Positions 50,633 through 62,090 of a stretch of DNA of 64,000 nt are shown in pieces; positions within the stretch are counted from its first letter, which is position 1, and each line of letters begins with the position of its first letter. The stretch is from Thamnidium elegans. Its lineage: Eukaryota > Mucoromycota > Mucoromycetes > Mucorales > Mucoraceae. The stretch is from contig JAIXMG010000044.1 of NCBI GenBank assembly GCA_025201345.1, forward strand, positions 62,001 to 126,000. The letters run 5' to 3'. The position numbers and the translations under genes are program-made. The notes under the pieces were generated by a model, which worked only from the letters and a program-made list of their open reading frames with translations, was not told where the DNA came from and did not search any database.

Positions 50633-52316
50633 TGGGCGAAAAAAAAAAAGGTGTGAGTAAAAAAGGTAAAAACGATAATAATATCATTTTGTTAAGGGAA
50701 AAATTAAACGTCACCCAACTAAAATCAGATGTGTGAAGGGCTAAATATAAAAGTAAAGCGTAATCGACTTACGGAGTACGAAACGCTCGCACAAAGAATA
50801 ACTGAAACGTGTAATCAAGTCCCTTTATCTCACCTTGTCAACATTACTCAACACTCTAAAAATCATTTCGAAAACTGCTTAAACAGAGTCCCTCTACTAT
50901 TTAAAGAAAATGTTCTACTGTATATTAATTTCATAAATTGTTTAGATTGGGGTTCACAGTGTGTTCCAATTGAAGTTTGAATACACATCTTGGTAAAGAT
51001 ATATACAGGGAGTTTATTGCTAGTCTTATATATATATATGTATATATATATTTGGTGTAAATAATAGGTATCAATGTGGTTATACTATAAACATCCTCAA
51101 CATATTTCTCTACCTAAATTATTTACAGCGTCAGAGGTAACAAGATTAGCATTTTCGTTAAGAGTTGACATTCTCTGTCTGTGTGAGAAAGCTATAGACG
51201 ATTCAAAGCATTTTATTTTTTTTCGGCAGCGATTCTGTAAAAAAAAGGACCACCGACACTGTAGTAGAAATGAATTCTAGCCATTATTTGCCCGTCGGTT
51301 TACCAAACCGCAGCTACCAATTTCAAGAAATGTGTGTTGGTTATAAACAACAACTATGAATACTTTCAAACATAACGCTATCCCGTAAGGCTAGTACCCA
51401 CGCTTAACTATAGTTCACACTGGTAATGAAAAAACTATACTTAAGTGTATTCACAATTATACAGAAAAAGCCTTCAAAATGACTACGTATCTTGGATAGT
51501 TAGTGCAAATTAGAGCTCATTAAAAGACTTCTAACTCGACCAAGGTTTTTTTTACAAAGCATTATGATACACTAATAGAATAAAGAATATGCCAATGGAG
51601 AGAGTGGCTATCTTTATTTTATGATAAATATTCCGTGATGCACCACTAGCGGGTGTTAAATGTAAAAATAAGACGAAGCGACTGATGACGAAGTAATACA
51701 CTCCCGTTTTATTTTATAAAATAAAATGGAACGAAAGTACTTAGTAGAAATAAGTTTAATACTTACACTAATTGGTTTTCCTAATTATCCCTTTATAATA
51801 CCTCACCGATTAACTCCCATTTGTATAAATACGTCTTTTGGGATTAATTGCTGATATTCCATTACCATAAGTCTAAATAAATTTTATTCTTTGTGAATCT
51901 ATTTGTATTTCCCACTCTCTTGAACTGATATAGATCCATTGTATATTATAATTTGCCCTGTTCTATACTTTATCAACGACCCTGTCGTAAAATTAATTGT
52001 TATCATATTTAATAATTTCTCTTTTTCGTATACATCTTTATAACAAATCCAAGCTGTATCAATATTCTTTGTATATAAAGTAAAGGCATAGTCGTATTTG
52101 AGCAATATTATACACGGAAGAAATAGTTGTATCATAACTTAATACAGCTCTAAGTCTTTCAAACCTCAAAAAAAAAAGGAATCTGTTGCGATAATAGTTA
52201 TTCATATTCTATAATTTTATATACATGTATGCATATATACATATACAACTTTATTTGCACTTATAAAAATAATCTTAACATATACGTAAAAAAAAAAAGA
52301 AGCTAAACACTTCTGT
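50633..52316. other. Decayed intergenic region with transposase remnant
   Basis: Apart from the DDE transposase remnant described separately, nothing in this region could be assigned. Frames at 51074-51280 (+) and 51899-52135 (-) have ordinary composition but no start support or motif. TA microsatellites occur near 51030-51052. Confidence 0.45.
50729..50980 (+). pseudogene. C-terminal remnant of a DDE (Tc1/mariner-like) transposase
   Basis: The frame reads IKVKRNRLTEYETLAQRITE, then TCNQVPLSHLVNITQHSK and FENCLNRVPL, which resembles the C-terminal tail following the last catalytic acidic residue in Tc1/mariner-type DDE endonucleases of Mucorales. The catalytic core is absent upstream. The last 30 residues are read-through into flanking sequence. 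No flanking inverted repeats were identified. Confidence 0.5.
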
Positions 52317-54682
52317 TTATTCTTCTTTATCATCATCATCATCATTATCATTTTCATCTTCTTCATTTTCTTCCTCATCGTCATTTTCATCTTCACCATC
52401 ATTTTCTTCTTCACAATCACCATCATTTTCTTCTTCACAATCATCTTCTTTTTCATCTTCTTCATCGTCATCTTCTTCGTCTCCTTCATCATCATCTTCG
52501 TCTCCTCCTCCTCCTTCTTCTTCTTCTTCTTGTTCATCAAAATCATCGTCTGCTTTTTCTGCTTCAGAACAAAGCACATCTGAAACCCAATCCCCATTAT
52601 TGTAAGTTTTCCTATTAGTTTTTTTGATGGTTTTAAGAATAGAATCATGGGTTGTTCTTGAGTAATTATCATGCATATCAATAGTATTATTGATAACACT
52701 CCACTATGGCGGAATTTATGGTAACAATGCCCAATATGGTACCTATGTTACCATAATTTTTATATGCAGCGAATCAGATTACAGAATAACTAATATTATG
52801 GTAGCTTTGTTACCATATTGGGCACTGTTACCATAAGTTCCGCCATAGTGTCTACACAAAAATAAAATAAGTAAAGAATAATAAATGGCATAGTAAGTTA
52901 TGTACTCACTTCAATCATACTTAAAGAGTCAATCATTTTGATGATACCACCTTTTCTTACTTCAATATGAGTTCTTGGATAAGAAAAACTTGTTAAATTT
53001 TGTAATAAGTATAAGCCTTTATCAATAATCGATAAAGTATATACATGACAACATAGACCCATAATTTGAATGATTGGAATTTTTATGGTGGGGATTACAT
53101 TTGAGGGTATGGTGATGCAAGATGTAATGACTTTGTTAAGAAAGCATTTAGCAGCTAGAACGGCTTTTTCCTTATCATAATAAAATTTACTTTCTGCCGT
53201 TAATGTCTTTCTTGCAAATTCACCATTACATAAATCAACTTTTTCGCCATAATTAACAATTATTCTAAGGTCTAGCCTAAAATTTAATGGCTTTGATTTA
53301 CAGCCAGGAGAAATAGTATCCCCCCTATCAAATAACAGTTTGGAATTATCATTTGATTTTCAAGCGTTAAAAGACTTTACCATTGTATGAGAATATCCTT
53401 AGTGTGAGGAAAGAAGGTTTCAAAGACAGTACCCCAATATTTAACAATCAGTGAATTTTCTGAACAAGCGTTAAGGTACTGATCTGAAAACATATAAAAC
53501 TTAAATGCGAGCTGTTCTAAGCTGATATCATAATACAATATGTTGATAAATATTTGTTATTTAATATTTATCGTAGATAGACTTACATATGTAGATAATT
53601 TTTTTTTATGCTGTTATTTTGTTTAAAGTTTTCCACAAAATCATAGGCAGTTTTAGCAGTGAAGGTATTTCTTATCTTGATCATGACAAAATGTTGTTAG
53701 ATAGGGAATGAAGCAGCTATACAAGCTCATAAAAATACCTTTTTAAATTCTTTTGAACAAGAATGAATATTATAGTCAGCATAAGAAAAATCGGTCTTAT
53801 ATTTTTTTTTATAAAGTTTTCGGCATGAGAACCAAGAGAAGCTAATTGCAAGCTGGTAGAGTTGTCAGTCATATCCATTATACAGTTTTTACTGATACTG
53901 TAAATCAGAGAGAAAAAAAGTACAGTTAGCTTTGGGTCATAATAAAGTAATATCATATAAACTTACCTCGCGAAATACTTTTGATTTATCACGTTTATTT
54001 CTTATTTTAATTGTAAAAATCAATCCAGGTCAAAGGGATAGCTAACTATGATTTCTTATTTATAGTCTTTTGCAATAATGGTGATTGATTGTTATACTTT
54101 GATTTGATCTAGTGACTTCTATAGCCTGAGGAACTTGATTTCTAGATCCTGTGCTTTTTTTTTTTATATATAAGGTTCATTTTGATACCTAACGTTTGTT
54201 ATGTTTTATAATCGATAATCTCATCGATTATTATATACTCTATTTTATGTGTGATTTTACCACACTTACTTAACGTATTTTTAAGGCCGGCAATTGCAAT
54301 AGAATCTTTTGATACCTAATGATAAATGTTAATGTTATATAACAGCTAAAATAATGATAGATATATACTTACTGGAACTGTTCTCTTCTTTTCATTCGAT
54401 TTGTTTACCGTGGTTCTTTTTCTTTTTTTAGTACTCTACAGAAACATCGATATTAAGCAAGTGTAAGTTTATACTAAGTTATATATTAGTTTACCGTTTC
54501 TAAAAAAAAAGTCTACGTATTTGTTTCTAAATATTAGTACACTTCATTTTTTTATGTTTGATCTTTTTTCCTAACCTTTCTTATTCTCTCCCATTTTTCG
54601 CTGGAAAACCGTGCTGCAATCAAATTTTTATTATTGACTTCTTTTCTAAACTCTTCTAACAGCTTTCTGTCAGATTTGGTAA
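52317..54682 (-). pseudogene. Lineage-specific (Mucorales) hypothetical gene, probably degenerate
   Basis: Pieces on the minus strand fall in a consistent order. 54682-54566: AITKSDRKLLEEFRKEVNNK and IAARFSSEKWERIRK, where the expected start ATG reads ACG. Then a basic segment near 54440, VSKDSIAIAGLKNTL near 54310, and NCIMDMTDNSTSLQLASLGS near 53880. Then SPGCKSKPLNFRLDLRIIVN, CCHVYTLSIIDKGLYLLQNL and RKGGIIKMIDSLSMIE, ending near 52910. Last comes 52703-52317, ending in a long Asp/Glu tract. In-frame stops occur around 54000-54080. I associate this architecture with a large family of uncharacterised Mucorales proteins; no function is known to me. The intron before the last exon contains an inverted-repeat element. 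Confidence 0.45.
52702..52850. mobile_element. MITE-like element with 56-bp terminal inverted repeats
   Basis: The left arm (52702-52757) begins CACTATGGCGGAATTTATGG. The right arm (52795-52850) is its reverse complement, with two mismatches in the first 40 bases and more mismatches further in. The centre is 37 bp, AT-rich and non-coding. Inside each arm TATGGTAAC and GTTACCATA recur, so each arm is partly palindromic too. Clean target-site duplications are not visible; a TA just inside each end would fit Tc1/mariner-type insertion. It lies in the last intron of the degenerate lineage-specific gene. Confidence 0.82.
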
Positions 54683-54900
54683 TCGCCACCGTAATTATTT
54701 AATAAAGATAGTCTTGATAAAGGTGGATAGTGAGTAAAATAAAAAAAAAACGCGGAAGGAAGAGGAACAAAAAAAGAGAAAAAAACAGGTTTTTTTATCC
54801 TCATTTTCACATGAATTTTTTTATTTGATATTCTATGTGTGTGTAGGAAATAAATGCCTGAGATCACATGATCATTGAATGTGAATTAAAAAACGCGTAT

Positions 54901-55351
54901 TTATTTGTAAAGTATAGTATTTCTCGGTTTAGAAGAAGTACAGCCATGAACGGTGCCTTGGCAGCAAGAAGGGAACGCACGTTGACATAACCTACCACTA
55001 CTACTCGAAATAGGTGTCAGAGATGGGTATAAATACAAGAGAATTTTTTTTTTACCCGTCTGTGTCGCAAAACGTATCACATTTTTCTCTTTTTAGAGCA
55101 GCATCCCATCTTTTACATAAAGGAGCTTTGGTCAATATACCACACCGAATGGGGATACTAGCACCAAATGCCATGCAAGATAATGATGCTTCACCGCATA
55201 TGGAATCGTCTGTAGTGTACAGGTGGCTCATGTTTTTTATAACGTTTGTTTCGTCAATAGGTGATTCTAAATGGGAATGATGTTTACGTAAAGGTGCAAA
55301 CCCATTGACACATAATAACCACACTAAAAATGTAAAAATGATAGGCAGCAT
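54901..55351 (-). CDS. Small secreted cysteine-rich protein
   Basis: Two exons on the minus strand: 55351-55056 and 55003-54901, about 132 residues. Signal peptide MLPIIFTFLVWLLCVNG is followed by a short propeptide-like stretch, then about twelve cysteines: ICGEASLSCMAFGASIPIRC, LCKRWDAALKREKCDTFCD, and after the intron RLCQRAFPSCCQGTVHGC. The even number of Cys suggests a disulphide-bonded extracellular domain. Without the 52-nt intron the frame stops after CDTDG. With it, three consecutive AG acceptors three bases apart all keep frame. The family is not recognised. Such proteins are often wall-associated or effector-like, but nothing here shows a function. Confidence 0.68.
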
Positions 55352-55481
55352 TGTATAATATAAGAAAAAAGAAAAAAATAATAAAAAAAAATCTAGACTT
55401 ATAGTGGCAATAATATTCCGAGACACGCTTTTGGTTTTAGAAATATATCTCTTTATATATATGTTATATAAGTATGTACAC

Positions 55482-56474
55482 TCAAGAAGTATCAGATTGA
55501 TAATGGTAGGTTGGTTTTTGATGTGGATGGGGTGTATTCCATTGGTATTGATTCGGCGGTGCACGAAAAGCACTTGGGTATGGACTAGTTTCATACTTTA
55601 AAAGAGATTAATATAAAACATTTTTTAAAAATAAATAATAAATACATACTGAGCGTGTTAGAGATGTACGGTGCGCATAAATTCGATAACTGATATGAAT
55701 ATGTGTTGTATTTCTTTTATGTTTGATTGATTTGTTGGTATGGATTGGAATTCGAACTGTGCTTGGGTGTCTAAAAGACTTGTTGTTGTTGGTACGAGGA
55801 GCAATGCAAACTATGTGGCAATATATTAGTATATTATTAAGTGCGTATGTGTATACTCTTACTTTGAAACCCTTTTTTATTATTGTTAAACGTAGGCTTC
55901 GATTCACTTGAAAGAGAATGATAAGGAGACACATGCTACAATAATATCAGTATAATGATGAACCACATTATTTACTCCAACTTACGGGTGGTATAATTGA
56001 TGCATCTGTTTCAGGATCTACAGGTAGTAAGTATTATACACATACAAAAAAAAAAAAAAAAAAAAAAAAAGAGAATGTGGATACCTAGTAAATTTCTTAT
56101 AGACATTGAATTACTTCTAGCAGGCTTAAATAAATAAAATAAAATGTTATATATATATAGAATACGTTGTTAGTTACACAAAAGAAAGTTACCTTTTCGT
56201 CATATGCTGTATTAGACGACGGATGATTTCTTATTCTATTAGCATGTTGAGCTAAAGACATTAATATAGTACCAGCCTCTTCATCTTCCGCATCAATTTC
56301 CATTAAACTGGAAGTATTATTATTTGAAGTAGTATCTGCTTCTTTTTTTATATAAAAAAGTTGTTCGTTAGCGTTAGAAGGTGATCGATATACTCTTTGA
56401 CTCTTTCGTGAATGGCTCGCCATTGTTGTCATGTTTGTTGATGATGAAAGACTTTCAAGATGAGTTGAACTCAT
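55482..56474 (-). CDS. Unknown hydrophilic protein, six proposed exons
   Basis: Exons on the minus strand: 56474-56193, 56124-56085, 56017-55986, 55935-55908 (uncertain donor), 55810-55650, 55595-55482, about 218 residues. It starts MSSTHLESLSSSTNMTTMAS and is Ser/Asn-rich with SRKSQRVYRSPSNANEQ. It has an acidic patch before a hydrophobic helix (GTILMSLAQHANRIRN) and a short SNSMSIRNLL motif in exon 2. The tail YETSPYPSAFRAPPNQYQWN is Pro/Tyr-rich. The composition suggests a nuclear regulatory protein, but I do not recognise the family. Exons 1-3 and the last are well supported; the exon 4/5 junction uses a weak GTGAAT donor chosen to keep the frame. Confidence 0.5.
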
Positions 56475-56628
56475 TTCAATAAAATAAAAAAAACAAGAGA
56501 AAAAAAAAAAAAAAAAAAAAAAGGAAAGGAAAAAGGAATAATAATAATAATAAAAAAAAGAAATGGGTGCACAAAAAAAAAAAAAAAAAAAGGTGGTATG
56601 TATGACATGCCTTTTTATTTATTTTATT

Positions 56629-58309
56629 TTATTTAGGATACAAGTAAAATGCCATAGCAATAATTACATAGGATGACTATAAATATGGTTAGAAACAAAT
56701 ATATAATTTAATTTTGGATTTAAAAAAGTACTTACTAATAAAAGAACGCCTTCTAACCAGTTTGATCTACCATCTTGAATCAGATAATTAACAATTAAAA
56801 CACTAGCAAACAAAATAACTGTTTCAAAGTCTTCAAAGAATAATGTCATTGGTTGACCAATGGCCCAACCCGTTAATACCAAGACTGGGGATACCAATAA
56901 TCCAATTTGAAGTGAAGATGAAACTGCAATACCAATACATAGATTCATCTTATCTTTAAGTGCAAATGTAACCGAACTAGCATGCTCTGCTGCGTTACCA
57001 ACAATTGGAAGTAGAATAATACCAACAAATGTTTGATTAATACCCCAATGTTCTACAACTCCTTCAATTCTACAATAATAAAATAATATTTAGTATAAAT
57101 ATTACATTTAAAAAGGAGGTAAAACAAAAACAAAATACTTACGCTCCAACAAGGTATTCGGCATGAAGTGAGACAACACAAGCGATAACTAAAAGTCTAT
57201 TTACGTATACGTTAGTTAAGAAAAAAATAAAAAATTAAACAAACAAATAGAAAGCTGAGAAAAAAAAAAGAGCCGTACGATGCAATTGAGAATGGAAGAG
57301 TAGTAGTAGGGAATTCTGTTTCATCTTCTTCATCTTCATACTAATAATAATAGTAATATACGTTAGAAAGAAAAGAAAAGAAAAACCAAATACACTTACC
57401 AAAAAGGTATGGGTTTTTAACTGATATAAATATATATATATATACACGTATAAAAGTTAGTATAGTTCAATATCAACGTTTATTAGTGTTACCTGAAAGA
57501 ACAAATAAAGAAGATAGACAATCAACAAGACAATTGAAACACCATGACTTAATTGAAGGATACCTTCTTTATCTTCTTGATCATCAGGCGTAGAGGCTGA
57601 GAATGCTGCTGGTACCAGTAAAGACAATGTAGTTAAAGCCAATAAAGAACATGAAGTTTGAGCAGCTTTTTTTTAAAGAAAAAAGATTAGTTTTTTAAGC
57701 GGTATATTATCTTTTACAATTAAAATAAATACCTGTAACATTAAACTTTTGCTCAGTCCTAGTAACTCCACCCAAAAAGAAACAGAAACCAAGTACAAGT
57801 AACAAGTTCGATAAGATGGAACCCAAAACAGACGCTATATATACATGTAAATAAAGGAGTATTTTGAAACACTAAATATAAATATATGAATATATTTTTT
57901 CACTTACCTTGAACAACTCGAATTAATCCCTCTTTTAAAGCGATAATACCTAAAATAAGCTCAACAGCGTTACCGAAAGTAGCATTCAATAAAGCACCGA
58001 TAGTAGAACCAGATCTTAACGCAATTTCCTCCGTAGCTAAAATAATAAAAGAATAAGTATACGCGTATATTACACACTAAACAACTTACCAAAGCCCAAT
58101 AGTTTAGCTAAAGGTATAATAGCGATAAAATTGAGGGTGAATACGACGGTAGGAGACGAGTCCATAATAGAGAAGGCAATAGCAATAGGAACAAATATCA
58201 AAAAGTAATTGATATAAGATGAATACATGGTTACTTTAAACGAAGACCAAATTGTTGGCGTTTCTCGTGGTTCATGTTGACCCAATAAAGGTTCATGTTC
58301 ATTACTCAT
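56629..58309 (-). CDS. VCX1: Vacuolar Ca2+/H+ exchanger (CAX/VCX1 family)
   Basis: Nine exons on the minus strand: 58309-58090, 58036-57908, 57834-57733, 57665-57493, 57420-57400 (21 nt), 57340-57279, 57196-57143, 57069-56736, 56676-56629, about 380 residues. Eleven hydrophobic segments are visible. The two CAX signature repeats are present: [34 protein letters not shown] (alpha-1), and [20 protein letters not shown] with [20 protein letters not shown] (alpha-2). An acidic loop ([10 protein letters not shown]) separates the halves, as usual. It moves cytosolic Ca2+ into the vacuole in exchange for protons. The N-terminus is short, as in fungal Vcx1, and lacks the long autoinhibitory extension of plant CAX proteins. 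It is divergent from the PSR-type phosphatase. Confidence 0.94.
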
Positions 58310-58491
58310 ATTAATATATATATATGTTTAAATAAAAGATAAAAGTTGCTAAAGAAAAAAAGAAAAAGAAGTTATGCTTGGTTTCAACTCCTGTATTTAA
58401 CCATTTTTTTATTGTTTTTGTTTGTTTAAAACAAGAAAGTAAACAAAAAGTGACTCGGACCAATTTCCGTGTTCCTGATTTTTCGCTCTCT

Positions 58492-58530
<39 letters not shown>

Positions 58531-58717
58531 TTTTTTTTTATTATTATTATTGCTAAAATATGAGCCACACAGACAAAGGTTCAACACTTGTAATGCCACA
58601 GACAAAGCCTTTTTTATTTCGTCGTAAAGTAACCTGCATTTTTATTAATAGAGTTATTCATCATTATGAATAGGTAATTGGGTAAATAAACCGAAAAAGA
58701 CTTTTCTGTCTTTATTC
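58310..58717. promoter_or_regulatory. Divergent intergenic region between CAX and PSR-type genes
   Basis: It contains a (CT)n microsatellite at about 58496-58528, adjoining T-rich sequence. No specific factor site was recognised. Confidence 0.5.
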
Positions 58718-59517
58718 ATGTGCTGCTCATTAAACAAGAAGGAAATTCCTTCTCCACTGAAACCTCTTCAATTAGCAACCACAACAACAAGAGAAATTGT
58801 TGTTACAGACACTGAAATTGAGCAAACTGAAATACAAGAAAAAGACACCGAGCCAGAAGAAGAATTAACTATTGATGACCAAGATTCTAATGTTACTTGT
58901 TTGTTAGATCCTATCGAAAAACAACACTCTACTAGAAAATGTCTTGTATTAGACTTAGATGAAACGCTTATTCATAGTTCATTTAAAACTGTTGCTGGTG
59001 CTGATTTTATTGTACCGGTTGAAATAGAGGGGCATTATCATAATGTATTTGTATTAAAGAGACCTGGTGTAGATGATTTTATGAAGCGTATGGGTGAATT
59101 ATATGAAATCGTTATTTTTACTGCTAGTCTTTCAAAGTATGCAGACCCTGTATTAGATAAATTCGATTTACATAAGGTAGTAAATCATAGGTTATTCAGA
59201 GAATCTTGTTATTCATATAAAGGAACTTATATCAAGGTATATATATATGTATATAAAAAAACTACTCCTTATAGTATATATACATAACTCCTTATACTTT
59301 TTTTTTGTAGGATCTATCAAGATTAGGTCGTGATTTAAAGAGTGTAATTATATTAGATAATACGCCAGCTAGTTATAGTTTTCACCCTTCAAATGCAGTA
59401 CCAGTTTCTACTTGGTTTAATGATCAACATGATTCAGAACTGATTGATTTAATTCCCTTTTTAGAAGACTTGGCAAAGGTAGATGATGTAGTCGATGTAT
59501 TAGATATCTCTATTTAA
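58718..59517 (+). CDS. PSR/SCP-type HAD phosphatase (FCP1-like catalytic domain)
   Basis: Two exons: 58718-59236 and 59311-59517, about 241 residues. The catalytic NIF/FCP1 domain has [16 protein letters not shown] (DLDET nucleophile motif), [78 protein letters not shown], and [20 protein letters not shown]. The N-terminus MCCSLNK has paired cysteines like the palmitoylated N-terminus of yeast Psr1/Psr2, which sit at the plasma membrane and take part in the general stress response via Whi2. Unlike Psr1 it lacks a long Ser-rich linker. Its stop codon overlaps that of ARL2 on the other strand. Confidence 0.9.
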
Positions 59518-60251
59518 TCAAGCATATAAATTCTTGATCCAACATCATTTACTACCCAATCCATTCCTCTCAATAAATTTTCTCCTGTTACTGCACTACA
59601 TGCTAGAATAGCCCAATGATGGCTCTTAATATCATCTAATCCCAATACCTTTTTTTTTTATACGTTATTATTATTGCTTACTATTATATTCAAATACACA
59701 ACTTACACTTTTAATCTCGGCTTCACTTAATGCTCCACTAATATCTTGTTTATTAGCAAACACTAACAAAGTAGCTCCTGCCAATCTTTCTTCTTGTAAT
59801 AATAACCCTAATTCTCTTTTACAATCCCCAAGTCGAAGTCGATCGGCTGAATCAACTACCCATATAAGTGCATCTGTCTGTTCAAAGTAATTACGCCAAT
59901 AAGACCGAATAGACTTTTGTCCTCCAACATCCCAAATGTTCAACTTGAACCTTTTTTTTTTATATTGATTTAGCTTTTTTTTTTCTCGTCTTTATAATGT
60001 ATACGTACCCTTCATGTTCCAAAGTTTTAATGTTGAATCCTAATGTAGGTGAAATAGTATCAATAGCTTCTCCATTGATTCGTTTCAAGATGGTCGTCTT
60101 TCCTGCATTATCTAAACCGCTATTGTAATGTGTTAACCCAACGAAAAATTAGGGGGGGGGGGGAGAGGATTGCTGGCGTAACTTACAGCATTAGAATACG
60201 CATTTCCTTTTCATTTTGTCTATTTTTTTTTAAAATAGTTAATAACCCCAT
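59514..60251 (-). CDS. ARL2: ADP-ribosylation factor-like GTPase ARL2
   Basis: Four exons on the minus strand: 60251-60187, 60119-60009, 59950-59707, 59648-59514, giving 184 residues, the normal length. N-terminus [21 protein letters not shown]-loop GLDNAGKTT; switch 1 [35 protein letters not shown] (switch 2 DVGGQ); [16 protein letters not shown] (NKQD); [17 protein letters not shown] (SA motif). Arl2 acts with tubulin cofactors in microtubule folding and in some species in mitochondrial function. The conserved Gly2 is present, although Arl2 is generally not myristoylated. Confidence 0.96.
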
Positions 60252-61228
60252 AATGACACTTGAAGAGAAAGAAAGAAAGAAAAAAAAAGGCACAGAAAAA
60301 AAAAAGGACTTTTAAATCAAGTAAAAAACTTTTTAATGGGTTAAAGTTCTTTTACATATTTTTACTATTAGATATACGGTTTCGTTATTATCAGTTTAAC
60401 ATTAACCACTACTGACGCTTAAGAATCTGCAGGATCGGTTATTAATGGGTAACAAATAAGATAAACGTTGTACTTCCTCCGCCAGGCTCTTAGTATTATG
60501 GGTTATGGACTTGTTGACTATCTCTGAAGTGGAGAGTGCCCTGGTTAATTTTCTAACAAGAGCTTTCTCTTATTTTATCTCGTCAAGGACGTTATTATAC
60601 CTGTTTTTAATAGTGGTAATATCCGAAGAATTTTTTTTTTACAGGAAGAAGTTTTTTCTGCATAGTTACAAATTCAGTTTCATTAGGATCTGAGTCTAAA
60701 GTATTGATATGATATCAATAAATAAACAAAGAGTTATATATTTATATTTGGTTAGCTGTACCAGAGGAGCATTCTTCTACAATTGGGTTTTGCAGTCCTG
60801 ACATGGAGTGAAAAGAGTATTATATTGCTCAATATGTTACACGCTTTATATATGAAAAAAGTACAATATGGAAATGGTCAACAAGTGTATTACTCGAAAA
60901 AAGAAAACGAGTTTGGTTATTACAATAAGTATCGTTCTTACCGCTTTGTATCAAACGCAGGAATATAAGTATATCGCTGCTAACTTTAAGTGAAACTTGT
61001 ACCCTCTTTTTTTTTTTTTAATTGGCTTGTACTAAAAAAAACAGTGGCGTTTGTTTAGATTTGCATGTTCCATTTTTAAAAATAGAAGGATCCTTTTATT
61101 CTCAAGTACTTTGATAAAAAAAAAGAAAAAGAAAAAAAGAGGGTACTTTCATAATCTAAAATTGTTATTATGTGTCAATTTTCTTAGGATAAAGTAGTTA
61201 GTTAGTATTGATATAACTACAATACGAC

Positions 61229-61268
<40 letters not shown>

Positions 61269-62053
61269 ATAAGAACAGATGGTGTAATATACTAGCATAC
61301 GATACCTAAAAATAAAAAATTATATCGATAAGGGATATTAGACATGAAACACGAAACCACAACGCATACGTTATTCACGTGAAGTAAATAGAAGGGTTCT
61401 CGCGATAATTACAACAGTTCTTGGTCGTTCTAGAATATTTTTGATGCGTTCTTTCAAGCGCTATTTACTTTAAATAGTAATAGTCGTTAAACTCTTTGAC
61501 TATAACGGAAATCAGTTGAATGATACAGTATGACCTGTAAATTTTGTCCTTTTGAAAAATCAAATGTCATTAGTATTCTCTATTCCATAATGTTCTTCTG
61601 GATTCATCGGAGATTATTACAATTAAAAATTCAGTCACTATCATTAAAGTTTTAGTGTTACATTACTATCATAAACTTACCGTAATAGCCCATGACACTT
61701 CACTGTTGGCATGGAAACTCTTCGGTATAGACAGGGATTGATGACGGTTTGGAAAGATTCTAAATCATCTTCTCAATTCGGACATTTTGAAGAAGTTTTA
61801 AATTCGTCGATAAGGTGAGCCATGAACCCATTTTTTTAAGCATACGAATAAGACAATCTTTCTGATGGGGACAGACCAGTTGCCTATGACCAAGACAGAA
61901 TAGGGTCTAAATTTACTCTTTAGGTTTCTTACCGATGTATCGTCATTTTGGTCATAAGAAACTTTGCTTGAGAATATCATTTTTCGAAATGGTATGTGGA
62001 GAGAAAATCTTTTATACGTAATCTTGACTTTTTATCCAAGACGTCGGCAGGAG

Positions 62054-62090
<37 letters not shown>

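Noticed and set aside
52217..52699. Lys/Met-rich minus frame
   Set aside because: Alternative frame of the Asp/Glu tract in the last exon of the lineage-specific gene.
55404..55911. Plus frames opposite the unknown gene at 55.5-56.5 kb
   Set aside because: Hydrophobic shadow frames; the minus strand gives a phase-consistent spliced reading with Pro/Tyr-rich and Ser-rich sequence typical of coding.
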